This document shows, in pieces, positions 49,132 to 60,505 of a DNA stretch of 64,000 nucleotides (within the stretch, counting starts at the first letter, position 1; each line of letters starts with the position of its first letter). The stretch spans positions 62,001 through 126,000 of the forward strand of contig QRFJ01002089.1 of NCBI GenBank assembly GCA_006176705.1, read 5' to 3'. Under the pieces are notes generated by a model. It made no database searches, was not told the origin of the DNA, and saw nothing but the letters and a program-made list of their open reading frames with translations. Both the position numbers and the translations under genes were made by a program. This DNA comes from Cocos nucifera (taxonomy: Eukaryota; Streptophyta; Magnoliopsida; Arecales; Arecaceae).

Positions 49132-51101
49132 AACCCAAGCAACCTCTTAAATTTATCTCTATAGATTTTTATCTTTAGAATGTAGGAAGCTTCTCTTAGA
49201 TCCTTTATGGAGAACTGTGATGATAGTCAAATCTTTATTTCCTATAATGTAGAGATATCATTCCTGATTAAGATAATATCATCCACATACAACATAAGAA
49301 ATATAACCACTAGATAATTATTCTACTTGTATATGTAGAGCTCTTTTCCGTTGTTAATGAAGCCATACATCTTGATCGTCCTATCAAAATGTATGTTCCA
49401 ACTCCAAGATACCTACTTTAGTCCATAAATGGATCTTTGAAGCCTACACACCTTAGAGTTATCTATAAATGTAAATCCTTTAGATTGTATCACATACACT
49501 TTTTCGTCTAGCTCTCCATTCAGAAAAGCTATCTTTACATCCATCTGCCAGATTTTATAGTCTAGATGGACAACTATCGCAAGCATGATTCGAATGAACT
49601 TGAACATTACCACAGGAGAAAATATTTCATTATAATCTATACCATAACATTGACGATATCCTTTGACAATCAGACGGATTTTATAGGTCTTCATCTTTTT
49701 GTCTGCACCTCTTTTTCTCTTAAAGACCTACTTACACCCTATGAATTTTATCCCTTCGAGTGGGTCAACCAATGTCCATACAACATTGACTTTCATGGAC
49801 TCCATTTTGAATTTCATGGCCTCAAGTCATTTTTTAGAGTCAGATCTCTACATTGCATCCATATAGGTGATTGGATCTTTGTCATTCTCATCGAGTTCAA
49901 TAGGATCATCATCCTAGATCAAGAAACCATAGTATCTATCTGACTGATGTGATACTCTATTAGACCACCTTAAGAATGGAGGTTCAATGGGCTCTAGATC
50001 TGATCTAATCAAATCCGATTGGGATTTAGCTAATTGTGTCAATTTTTCTACTTACCAAACTTCCTCAAGTTCGACCTTAGAGGCATTAGTCCCTTCACCA
50101 AGGAATTTTTTTTAAAAAAAAATTGCCTTAAAACTGATAAATACCTTTTGCTCATCAGCTAGGTAGAAATAATACCTTTTGGTCTCTTTTGGATATCCTA
50201 TAAAATAACACTTGTCAAACCTAGGTTCAAGTTTGTCTATTACCAAATGTTTGACATAAGTTGGACACCCCCAAACCCTAAGGTGCGAGAGTACTGGCTT
50301 ACATCCTGTCCATATTCATATGGTATTTTGGAAAAGGACTTACTTAAAATCCTATTCAAAATATAACAAACCGACTCAAGTGCATATCTCCATAAGGAGA
50401 TCGCTAGACTAGTAAATCCTATCATGGATCGAACCATATCCAATAAGATTCAATTTTTTCTTTCAAACACACCATTATGCTATGGTGTTCCAAGAGAAGT
50501 CCACTGAAAAAGAATCACATTCTCTCCAAGATATATCAGAAACTCACTAAAAAAGTACTCATCCTTCGGTCAGATCGAAGAGTTTTAATACTCTTTCCAA
50601 TTTGCTTTACTACCTCATTACGGAATAGTTTGAATATTTCAAATGACTCTAACTTATGCTTCGTTAAATAGACATACCCATACCTCAATAGATCGTCTAT
50701 GAAGATTATGAAGTAGAAATATCTACCTCTAGCACTTAAGCTCATGGGTTCACATACATCTGAATGTACTAGACTCAGGAGTTCATTAGCTCGCTCATCT
50801 TTTTTAGTAAAAGATGACTTGGTCATCTTACTAAGAATATAGGACTCATAGATCGAAAGTGATTCACAATCACTGACTTCAAGAATACCTTCTTGAGCCA
50901 ACCTATTTATTCTATTCTTGTTAATATGACCTAGCTTATAGTACCAAAGATAAACTTCAGACACATTACTAATTCGACATTTACCAGAGGACTGAACCAC
51001 ATTAACAGGCTATGATAGTAATAAATTTTATTATTCAATTGCCCAACAAATATTGTAACACCATTCAAAATGATGTTATAAATATTTTTTTTTATTAAAA
51101 A
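49132..51101 (-). pseudogene. Copia-B copy 2 pol, 5' part: integrase and start of RT
   Basis: The GAG-pre-integrase/integrase core is at 50536-51000 (YLWYYKLGHINKNRI, LVHSDVCEPMSLSARG, FIDDLLRYGYVYL, KSIKTLRSDR), with a zinc-finger Cys replaced (IYESY). The integrase C-terminal part is at 50240-50443 (SLWRYALESVCYILNR). RT N-terminal and palm segments are at 49413-49694 (KGYRQCYGIDYNEIFSPV, WQMDVKIAFLNGELDEKVY), with YVDD intact at 49278-49289. Frames are broken at several points. The 51001-51101 end is the protease-integrase linker. Sequence differs clearly from Copia-A, so it is a separate lineage. Confidence 0.87.
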
Positions 51102-52925
51102 TGAAGGAAAAACATGTTTTCCCGGCACAGGATCGTTCTAATCTGATGGGATCTGAAGAAATATTTCAAAAATTTTTTCTAAAATCTTAATCAGATCTGA
51201 GACTTCTCATATCTGATCATAGAAATATGATATTAAAAGTTAAAAATTAAATTAAATTAAATTAAATTTTAAGTATCTGATTTGGTAATCTAATTATCCT
51301 ACGATGATCCTGTTAATTTTTGAGGTTATGGAAAGAGCCACGCACGTGCCTAGCCTCTACCGATATCTACTCGGGCAAGATCTGAACATCTTCTTCTCAT
51401 GAATCTCTTCTTCAAAAATCATATCTGGATCTGATTTAGAAAGCCTTCAAAATGACTTCTTAGGGCAACCTGTTCGTCTCACGAACACCGTTGTGTAGAT
51501 GCTAAATCTTGTGCGTAAAACATTGGATCTTCAACTCAAATTTGTGCCTAACATTTTAGGCATATAGAAAAATGGGAGAGAGAGGATAGAGGGATTGTGG
51601 ATATTAGAGAGAAGGCTCCTTTGAGTGTGGAAAAAAATAAATTATGTTGAGGCAATTTCATGAGAAAAGTTCTTATACAAGACATAGCGCCATAAAGAGT
51701 CCCTTTTTGACCAAAAACCATATTAATTAAACCATTGGAACTCTTGGACCTGATCTCCATGAAAAACTCCAGATCTTATCTAGTTTTGATGCTAAAAATC
51801 CATCTAGAAGGTGACAGCATGAAAGGATAAGGAAGAGTCCATGTGCGTCTAGGACTCTTCCCTTAAGAGTTTAATCCAAATCAAACTCTATCAAAACCTA
51901 GTCTAGGCACCTCCAAAAATCATGAAATTTTGCACACTCAAAGTATAACTCATGCCCTATCACATATCCAAAAATTAAAGTAAAATAATATCTAAAAAAA
52001 TTTTAAAATTTTTTGATCATGTGACCCTCAATTATCTCAATTGGATCAACTATTAACCTTAGTCCAATTGCACTAGGAATGAATTTAATTTTCATAATTA
52101 ATCTAACCTAGACTTGTTTCAGTCAAATGAAAATAAACTCATTCAAGATATAGAAATGAGTCAAATCAAATTCAACACATTGCAATGAATCAGAAAGATT
52201 ATAGAAGGAGAAAGTCAGGCTGAATTGTATGCTAGCATGATTACGTTGAACCTGATTGGATCTAATCCAAATCAATCGAACTAGATTAGCTTAATTGATA
52301 ACATCTAGATCCAAACCCTTATTTATGTGGCCCAGTTAGGTTCAGTTCCATATAGTAATAAGACATGTCACGATCCCCATCATCGACATCATTGAAACAC
52401 CTTTCGATGGATCAGAACTTTTCTGATTCATACAATTAAATGATCAATCATCAAAATCATTTTAATTGCTTCCAAAATCCACCAGTGACACCTAGCAGTA
52501 TATGATGACAATCCATCAGAATTGAAAGTGAACCTCTCAGTGTAGCTATCTATGTGATTGAATTCTTTTATCTTGAGCTCCGACAGGATTAGGGTTAAGG
52601 TGAACTCGTCAAACCCAATTTCCATCATATGAATTAATCATTCGATTCGAGTCCTATGTAAAACCCTTATAGAAACTCTTTCTATCATCTTCACTCTATT
52701 ATGGCCATGGGCTTATGGACTCGATTCTCATGATCATCATAGGGCTACTCATCTACCGAGGTAGATAGATCCCTTATTGGTGCAATCCAATTCCTACAAT
52801 GAACGTACTATAGCCAACATACACCTCAGAGTTTCGAATGGTTAGGAGATCAAGTTATGGAGTAGTCAAACTACAACTCTCTCAAGATGAATTACTGATG
52901 CACCTCAGATCAAAGAACTAGAGAC
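51102..52925 (-). repeat. Copia-A LTR, type 1, cut by the assembly gap
   Basis: The left edge TGAAGGAAAAAC is the reverse complement of the LTR end, and it lies directly in Copia-B. It aligns with 14020 to about 15850 of copy 1, including GCCTAACATTTTAGGCATAT-like and AGACATAGCGCC words, so it is type 1. About 450 bp of the LTR start would lie in the gap. The next Copia-A LTR to the right (55817-58095) is type 2, so this LTR may not belong to copy 3. Confidence 0.82.
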
Positions 52926-53925
52926 NNNNNNNNNNNNNNNNNNNNNNNNNNNNNNNNNNNNNNNNNNNNNNNNNNNNNNNNNNNNNNNNNNNNNNNNNNN
53001 NNNNNNNNNNNNNNNNNNNNNNNNNNNNNNNNNNNNNNNNNNNNNNNNNNNNNNNNNNNNNNNNNNNNNNNNNNNNNNNNNNNNNNNNNNNNNNNNNNNN
53101 NNNNNNNNNNNNNNNNNNNNNNNNNNNNNNNNNNNNNNNNNNNNNNNNNNNNNNNNNNNNNNNNNNNNNNNNNNNNNNNNNNNNNNNNNNNNNNNNNNNN
53201 NNNNNNNNNNNNNNNNNNNNNNNNNNNNNNNNNNNNNNNNNNNNNNNNNNNNNNNNNNNNNNNNNNNNNNNNNNNNNNNNNNNNNNNNNNNNNNNNNNNN
53301 NNNNNNNNNNNNNNNNNNNNNNNNNNNNNNNNNNNNNNNNNNNNNNNNNNNNNNNNNNNNNNNNNNNNNNNNNNNNNNNNNNNNNNNNNNNNNNNNNNNN
53401 NNNNNNNNNNNNNNNNNNNNNNNNNNNNNNNNNNNNNNNNNNNNNNNNNNNNNNNNNNNNNNNNNNNNNNNNNNNNNNNNNNNNNNNNNNNNNNNNNNNN
53501 NNNNNNNNNNNNNNNNNNNNNNNNNNNNNNNNNNNNNNNNNNNNNNNNNNNNNNNNNNNNNNNNNNNNNNNNNNNNNNNNNNNNNNNNNNNNNNNNNNNN
53601 NNNNNNNNNNNNNNNNNNNNNNNNNNNNNNNNNNNNNNNNNNNNNNNNNNNNNNNNNNNNNNNNNNNNNNNNNNNNNNNNNNNNNNNNNNNNNNNNNNNN
53701 NNNNNNNNNNNNNNNNNNNNNNNNNNNNNNNNNNNNNNNNNNNNNNNNNNNNNNNNNNNNNNNNNNNNNNNNNNNNNNNNNNNNNNNNNNNNNNNNNNNN
53801 NNNNNNNNNNNNNNNNNNNNNNNNNNNNNNNNNNNNNNNNNNNNNNNNNNNNNNNNNNNNNNNNNNNNNNNNNNNNNNNNNNNNNNNNNNNNNNNNNNNN
53901 NNNNNNNNNNNNNNNNNNNNNNNNN
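52926..53925. other. Assembly gap (1000 N)
   Basis: Exactly 1000 unknown bases, a conventional placeholder size. If the sequence on both sides were one Copia-A element, more than 4 kb would be expected here. Confidence 0.98.
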
Positions 53926-53939
53926 TTGGACGCAGACAT

Positions 53940-55800
53940 TTTTTCTGTAGAGAGTCAAAGATTCTAGTTAGATACTGTAATTTTGACTTGACCAATTTGT
54001 TTAGGGATTTTATTTTTAAACAAATTAGCTCCCACTATTTTCTCGGATCCCTACACTCCCTCTGTAGAGATGCAAAAATCTCCACGATTAATGATTTCTA
54101 GTGGGTGGTGCGGTCTCACCAACTGACTCATCACCTCACCTAACAGTTATTGGTGATGGGTTAGCCAATGAGTGAACAACTCTTGTTCAATGATTCTCTA
54201 ATCATGGTGCACCCAAACTTGGTCTCTAATTCATGAATCTCACCGTATCCGGAATATTGATCCACTCCTTAGTTAAGTCAGACCCACCATTTGCATAGAC
54301 TGGGTTCCTAATTGAGTCTCTCACCGTATCCGAAATATTGAGCCCAACTCATCCTCCAGCCCATAGCATCCAATGCCTAATAGACATGGTTGCATCTTCC
54401 CGGTGCAACTGAGCCACTGTATCCAGCCGAGAACAATCAACCCCGGGAAGGGCCCGCACATCTACAATGGTGGAAGACCTCAGACTTAATCTTTTCTTAG
54501 GGAGAATTGATTCAGGTCTCATTAAACTAGACTTGGCTTAGTCATAACAATTATGACTAACCTAGTGGCATGGGTTAGCTCGGATTATTGACCACCTCAG
54601 ATCAGAACTGTGTCAACAGATATGGCCAGGTAAGTGAGACCGGTGGAAGGAATATGCCATTAACTCGTACAAGAACGCATTCAGGTCGAGTAGCTTCCAA
54701 TTAAAAACCAGTCGGTCGTATGTGCCAAACTTACCTTAGACACCAAATTGTTGAGTCAGAACCAATTGGGTTAGCCTACAATCCAGACTCTAACCTCTGA
54801 GCTAATTAGGTCTTGCTTGATCGTGACTCGATCTTGACCCAGACTTAATCCTATTAGGCTGGTCAATTTAAGCATTGTTGATCCCATCTAACCAACTCTT
54901 GATTCGGTTTGATCAACCGCTTAGACCTAATTGAGCTACCCAAGCCCGAACCCAGTATTATGAATATGTCTTAGATCTGAAATTCTCAATTTTAGACCTA
55001 ATTAATATTCCATAAATCTTAATTCTTAATTAAGTAGGGTTCATAAACAAAATATGCACAATAAATCCTAGGGTTTCAGGATCTAGGGTTTTGCAGAAAG
55101 TAAGTTTTGGGTTTCTGATTAAGGACGAACACGCAGCACCCCTACACATCATAAGAACACCCCATCGAATGGGAAGAGAGGGCCTTTAAACCCTTCTTCG
55201 TTCTTATGACCGGACGGCCAAGAGGAACGCCTTAATCAGGAACATGCAATACTACAAAATAGTTTTAGATCTATATCATATATCTCATATACAAATTAGA
55301 TCTAATCATGGCATATTTTGCATACATCTCATGTATCGAATCATGCATATTTTTCAGATCTAAATTATCTCATAATAATCTAAAAAATTAGATTTAAATT
55401 GATCTAATCAAAATAAATTCTAATCTAGACAATTATGTAGAACTATTCTACAACTAGTCTAGACATGCATCAATCATATCTCATATGATATTTAAAATTA
55501 AATAATTTTTATTTGCTATTTTTTAGATGTTATTATAAACATTATAATATCAAAAAATAGTAAATAAATAGATCTAAAATATGATTTAATCAGATTAAAT
55601 CAAAAAAAAACATGCAAGACTATTCTATAGAACTATTCTATTTTAGAACTAGTCATGCATATTTTCTAATCTTAGATCCAAATCATTTAATTTTAATTTT
55701 TTCTGATTTCAGATCTGATCACATCTCATGTGACATCTGAAATCATTTATTTTCTAATTAAAATAAATTTAAAATCAGATCTAAAATACTTTTAGAACCA
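53940..55800 (-). other. Noncoding leader of Copia-A copy 3
   Basis: By eye nearly the same as the leader of copy 4 (60506-62374), far closer than to copies 1 and 2, although the attached LTRs are of different types. No coding signal. Confidence 0.8.
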
Positions 55801-55814
55801 TGGCTCTGATACCA
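55801..55814 (-). promoter_or_regulatory. Primer-binding site of Copia-A copy 3
   Basis: Minus strand TGGTATCAGAGCCA, a perfect match to the canonical initiator tRNA-Met complement, two bases after the LTR. Confidence 0.92.
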
Positions 55815-55816
55815 GT

Positions 55817-58095
55817 TGAAGGGAAATCCTGATTTCCGGATCCAGGTTCGTTCAGATCTGATCAGATCAAGAGATATATTTCAAAAATTTTTCTCTTGAT
55901 TCTAATCAGATCTTGAGATATTTTTAGATCTGATTCTTATTATTTTATAAATAAAATAAAATAAGATAAATTAAATCAAATTTAATTTACCTGATTTGGG
56001 TAATCCTATTACCCTTGATGATCCTGATTGCAGCGGAAGGTTCTGGATCTAGCCACGCAAGCGCCTGGCCTCTACCGGTATCCACTCGGGTTGGATCTGG
56101 AGATCCTCTTCTTCTCTATCACACCTCCAAAAATTCAGATCTGGATCTGATCTGGAGGATCTTCAAAACTCTTTTGAAGATCAGCAGTCGTCCTTTGCAG
56201 CAGCGCAGCCTTCTTAGCTTTTGATCGCCTTTTCTTTGATCTGAATCGCACCAACCAAGGTCCAAAACTCTTTTGGACGTGGAGAGGAGAGGGAGAAGAG
56301 CTTTGGCATGGAGGAAGGAGGGAGAGAGGCAGCCTTGGGGCATGGGAATTTGATTTCCTTTTCAATAATCTTTGAGTTGGGCGCAGGGTCTTATTTATAG
56401 ACTAAGCTTGTGATCCAACTCCTCTTCTTCCCAACCAATCACAACCCTTTGTGAAATCAGATCTAAATCTGATTGGTGGAATAGAGTCCCCTGGATTCCT
56501 CCTTAGAGGGTGCCTAAGACCAGTCAAAGTTGGTTCTTAGGAGAACTCTAATTGGAATCCAAAAAGGAGATGGAGTCCTTGTCCAACAAGGACTCCTAGG
56601 CGCCTCCAACTTGGGCACACGCCAAGGGTGGCGTGCGCCCTCTCCTTGCCAGGTTCTGGCAGGGGGACAGGCCCCCACCAGCTCTCCAATAGGTGCATGA
56701 CATGTGGTCAAAAGTCAAAGTGTCAATGGTCAACATTTGACCAGTCAAAGGTAGACTTTTGACCAAAGTCAAAGAACAAGAAATGGCAGGTGACCAAAAA
56801 TGGCAGGTAATGTCTTACAAAATAAGACAACCTTTTCTGACTTGGACAACCTCCAGTCAGACCATATGAAGGCCTCTGATTGAGCACAAACTCCTTTGGC
56901 TCAGTCAGGACAACTTATTTATGATAGTAAAAGAAGAACGTTAGGTTCAATCGAGTGCTAGCACGATTTCCTTGAACCTAATTGAATCTCATTCAGATCA
57001 ATTGAACTAGATCAGTTCAATTGATGATCACCAGATTCAAACCCTTGTTTGTGTGACCCAGTTAGGTTCAGTTCTGTATGGTAATGGGATATGTCATGAT
57101 CTCTATCATCGACATCATCGAAACTCCTTTCGATGGATCAGAACTCTTCTGATTCGAACAGCTAGAATGATCGATCATCTAAATCATTCTAATTGCTCCC
57201 AAAATCCACCAGTGACACCTAGCAGTATATGGTGGCAACCCATCAGAGCTGAATGCGAACCTCTTGGTGCAGCTACCTGTGTGATTAAGTTCTTCTATCT
57301 TGAGCCCCGATCAGATTAGGGTTAAGGTGAACTCGTCAAACCCTAGTCTCTGTCATATGATGTAATCATTCGATTCGAGTCCAATGTGAAAATCTAAATA
57401 GAAACTCTTTCTATTATTTCACTCTACCATGGCCATGGCTTCTGGACTTGATTCTCATGATCATCATAGGGCTGCTCCTCTACCACCGAGGTAGATAGAT
57501 TCCATCTTGATGCAATCCAGTTCCTACAATGAACATGCTATAGCCAACATACACCTCAGGGTTCCATATGGCTAGGAGACCGAGTAATGGTGTAGTCAAA
57601 CTATAACACCCTCAAGGTGAACTGCCGATGCATCTCAGGTCAAAGAACCAGACACACTACTGCAGCATCGAGTCAGTCATTGACGAGAAGGTAGACTCCC
57701 TAATGACTACTCGAGGTGGTCACGCTCAGTGCCCTCGTTCTCTAACGAGTACCTGTACTCTCGCTCCGGTGTCTCCACACCGTAGACTCAAGACTCATCT
57801 ACTAAAGAGAAGCGATTGTACACCAACCTTCCGGATCAATCACCATCCTCGTGATGATCCTATGGTCGGGAGCATTTTATGAGTTAATAATGATTATTCA
57901 TGTCTTAAATTTTCAACTCTTGAAAATATGAATTATCATTACCATTAACTCAAAGGATGTATCACAGACACTAAATACACATATGTGATAGAAAATAACC
58001 CATTTTATTAATTATAGTCAAAATTATAATTTTGCCCCTAGAAGTGTATTACAAGTGTCAGCCAATTCTGGCTTCTAGGGCACATATATCTAACA
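55817..58095 (-). repeat. 5' LTR of Copia-A copy 3 (type 2)
   Basis: 2279 bp; minus strand TGTTAGATATATGTGCCC to TTTCCCTTCA. It shares the 56040-56760 region with the copy 2 LTRs. It is more GC-rich and keeps more CpG than the other LTRs, with a GGGGGACAGGCCCCC-like stem near 56652, which suggests a younger copy. TATAAATA is at 56392-56399 on the minus strand. Confidence 0.88.
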
Positions 58096-58220
58096 GTAAT
58101 TTAGCCTACAAGGAGAATCTGGGACTTAGATTATAGTCTTCATGAATGTCATTATTGTCCAAGCTTTTTGTTGAATATTATTTTTGTCGGTCTTTAGGCC
58201 ATGTACAGTTATGAATTTTT
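58096..58220. other. 125-bp spacer between two Copia-A copies
   Basis: Matches nothing else in the window by eye and has no coding signal. It is probably the older DNA into which copies 3 and 4 inserted. Copy 4's left flank ends in TTTTT. Confidence 0.6.
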
Positions 58221-60489
58221 TGTTAGATGTGTGTCTTGGAAGTCAGATTTGCTAACACTTGTAATACACTTCTAAGAATAATTTTATAATTTTAACTATA
58301 AATTAATAAAAAAATTATTTTCTATCATAGTGTGTATTTAAAGTGTATGTGATATATCCTTTGAGTTAATGGTAATGATAATTCATATTTTTAAAGAGTT
58401 GAAAATTTAAGATATGAATTTTCGTAATTAACTTATAAACCGCTTCCGACCGTAGGATCATCACAAGGATGGTGATTAATCCAAAAGATTGGTATATGAT
58501 CACTTTCTTTGAGTAGATGAGTCTTGAGTCTATAGTGTGGAGACACTAGAGCGAGAATACAGATACTCGTTAGAGAACGAGGGCATTGAGCGTGACCACC
58601 TCGAGCATTCATAAGAAAGTCTACCTTCTCCTCAAAGACTCACTCAATGTTGCAATAGTGTGTCTGATTCTTTGACCTGAGGTGCATCGATAATTCACCT
58701 TGAGGGTGTTGTAGTTTGACTATACCATAACTCGATCTCCCAGCCATTCAGAATTCTAAGGTGTATGTTGGCTATAGTATGTTCATTGTAGGAATTGGAT
58801 TGCACCAATAAGAAATCTATCTACCTTAATAGATAAGGAGTAGCCCTTTGATGATCATGAGAATCAAGTCCATAATCCCATGGCCATGGTAGAGTGAAGA
58901 TGGTAGAAAGAGTTTCTATAATGGTTTCACATAGGATTCGAATTGAATGATTAATTCATATGACAGATATTGGGTTTGACGAGTTCACCTTAACCCTAAT
59001 CCTATCGAGGCTCAAGATAGAATAATCCAATCACACAGGTAGCTGCACCGAGAGGTTCACTTTTAGTTCTGATGGATTGCTACCATATACTGCTAGGTGT
59101 CACTAATGGATTTTGAAAGCAATTAGAATGATTTTGATGATCGATCATTCTAATTGTATGAATCAGAAAAGTTCTGGTCCATCGAAAGGTATTTTGATGA
59201 TATCGATGATAGAGATCATGGCATGTCTCATTATCATATAAAATTGAACCTAATTGGGTCACACAAATAAGGGTTTAGATCTGAATATCATCAATTAATC
59301 TAACCTAGTTCGATTGATTTGGATTAGATCCAATCAAGTTCAAGGTAATCATGCTAGCACACGATTGAGCCTGACTTTCTTCTTCTGTAACCTTTCTAAT
59401 TCATCGCAATTGAGTCAAATTTAATTTGACTCATTTCTATATCTTGAATGAGTTTATTTTTATCTGACTAGAATAAGTCCAGGTTAGATTAATTATGAAA
59501 ATTAAATTCATTCCTAGTGCAATTGGACTAGGATCAATAGTTGACCCAATTGAGAGAATTGAGGGTCACATGATTAGAGAATTTTAGAAATTTTTTTAGA
59601 AATTATTCTACTTTAATTTTTGTATATATGATAAGGCATGAGTTATGCTTTGGGTGTACAAAATTTCATAATTTTTGGAGGTGCCTAGATTGGGTTTTGA
59701 TAGAGTTTGATTTAGATCAAACTTTTGAGGGAAGAGTCCTAGATGCACATGGACTCTTTCTTATCCTCTCATGCCATCACCTTCCAGATAGAGTTTTGGC
59801 ATCAAAACTAAATGGGAACTGGGGTTTTTCATGGAGATCAAGTCCAAGAGTCCAAATGATCAAATTAATAAAGTTTTTGGTTAAAAAAAGACTCTTTTTG
59901 GCGCTATATCTTGTATAAGAACTCTTCTCACAAAATTACCTCAATGTAATTTCTTTTTTCCACATCCAAAGGAGCCTTCCCTCTAATATCTACACCCTCT
60001 CTATCCTCTCTCTCCCACTCTTCTACATGTCTAAAAGTTAGCCACAAATCTGAGTTGAAGACCTAAGGTTTTTGGCACAAGATTCAGCATCTATGCAATG
60101 GTGTTCGTGAGACGAACATGCTACACTCAAAAGTCATTTTGAAGGCTTTTCAAATTAGATCTAGATCTAATTTTTGGAGAAGAGATTCATGAGAAAAAGT
60201 TATTCAAATCCTGCCTGAGTAGATATAGGTAGAGGCTAGGTGCGTGTTTGGCTCCTTCCAGAACCTTAGGAATCAACAGGATCATCGCAGGATAATTAGA
60301 TTACCAAATCAAGTACTTGAAATTAAATCTGATTTAATTTTATTTTTAATTTTTAATATCAGATCTGTATGATAAAATTTAAGAACTCTCAGATCTAATT
60401 AAAATTTTAGAAAAAAAATTTTAAAATATTTCTTCAGATTCAATCAGATCTGAACGAACCTATGCCAAAAAAATCAGGATTTTCCTTCA
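58221..60489 (+). repeat. 5' LTR of Copia-A copy 4 (type 1)
   Basis: 2269 bp, TGTTAGATGTGTGTC to TCCTTCA. Type 1 middle region (59350-60330) is shared with copy 1. A TATA-like TGTATAAGAAC is near 59912-59922, before a CTCTCCTCTC-type leader. An open frame at 59628-59918 has a counterpart in copy 1 (14684-14881, minus). Confidence 0.9.
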
Positions 60490-60491
60490 AC

Positions 60492-60505
60492 TGGTATCAG
60501 AGCCA
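60492..60505 (+). promoter_or_regulatory. Primer-binding site of Copia-A copy 4
   Basis: TGGTATCAGAGCCA, perfect initiator tRNA-Met complement, two bases after the LTR end. Confidence 0.93.

Larger units (their letters stand above)
38310..51101 (-). mobile_element. Copia-B copy 2 (Ty1/copia), interrupted by G3 and cut at its 5' side
   Basis: Minus-strand pieces in order: pre-integrase/integrase and first part of RT (51101-49132), G3 insertion, rest of RT and RNase H (41735-40918), 3' LTR (40897-38310). The two pol parts join exactly once the G3 element and one GGGAC are removed. Gag, protease and the 5' LTR are missing beyond 51101, where a Copia-A LTR starts. The 3' LTR lies directly against G2 RNase H, so this element probably inserted into G2. 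Confidence 0.85.
53926..58095 (-). mobile_element. Copia-A copy 3, 5' part only
   Basis: Minus strand: 5' LTR 58095-55817, perfect primer site, leader and the first codons of gag (ATG at 53939-53937), then the gap. The base pairs at the outer edge (58096-58100, GTAAT) do not match those at the outer edge of the LTR at 51102 (51097-51101, AAAAA), so a shared target duplication is not supported. Confidence 0.85.

Noticed and set aside
49566..49943. 125-codon plus-strand frame
   Set aside because: It is the antisense shadow of the Copia-B reverse transcriptase, which has recognisable motifs on the minus strand.
52905..53995. Three long minus-strand open frames of about 345-360 codons
   Set aside because: They consist almost wholly of the 1000 unknown bases; no protein is supported.
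56514..56711. Open frame with a proline/arginine-rich product
   Set aside because: Inside the GC-richer part of a Copia-A LTR; the counterpart in copy 2 is not open in the same frame.
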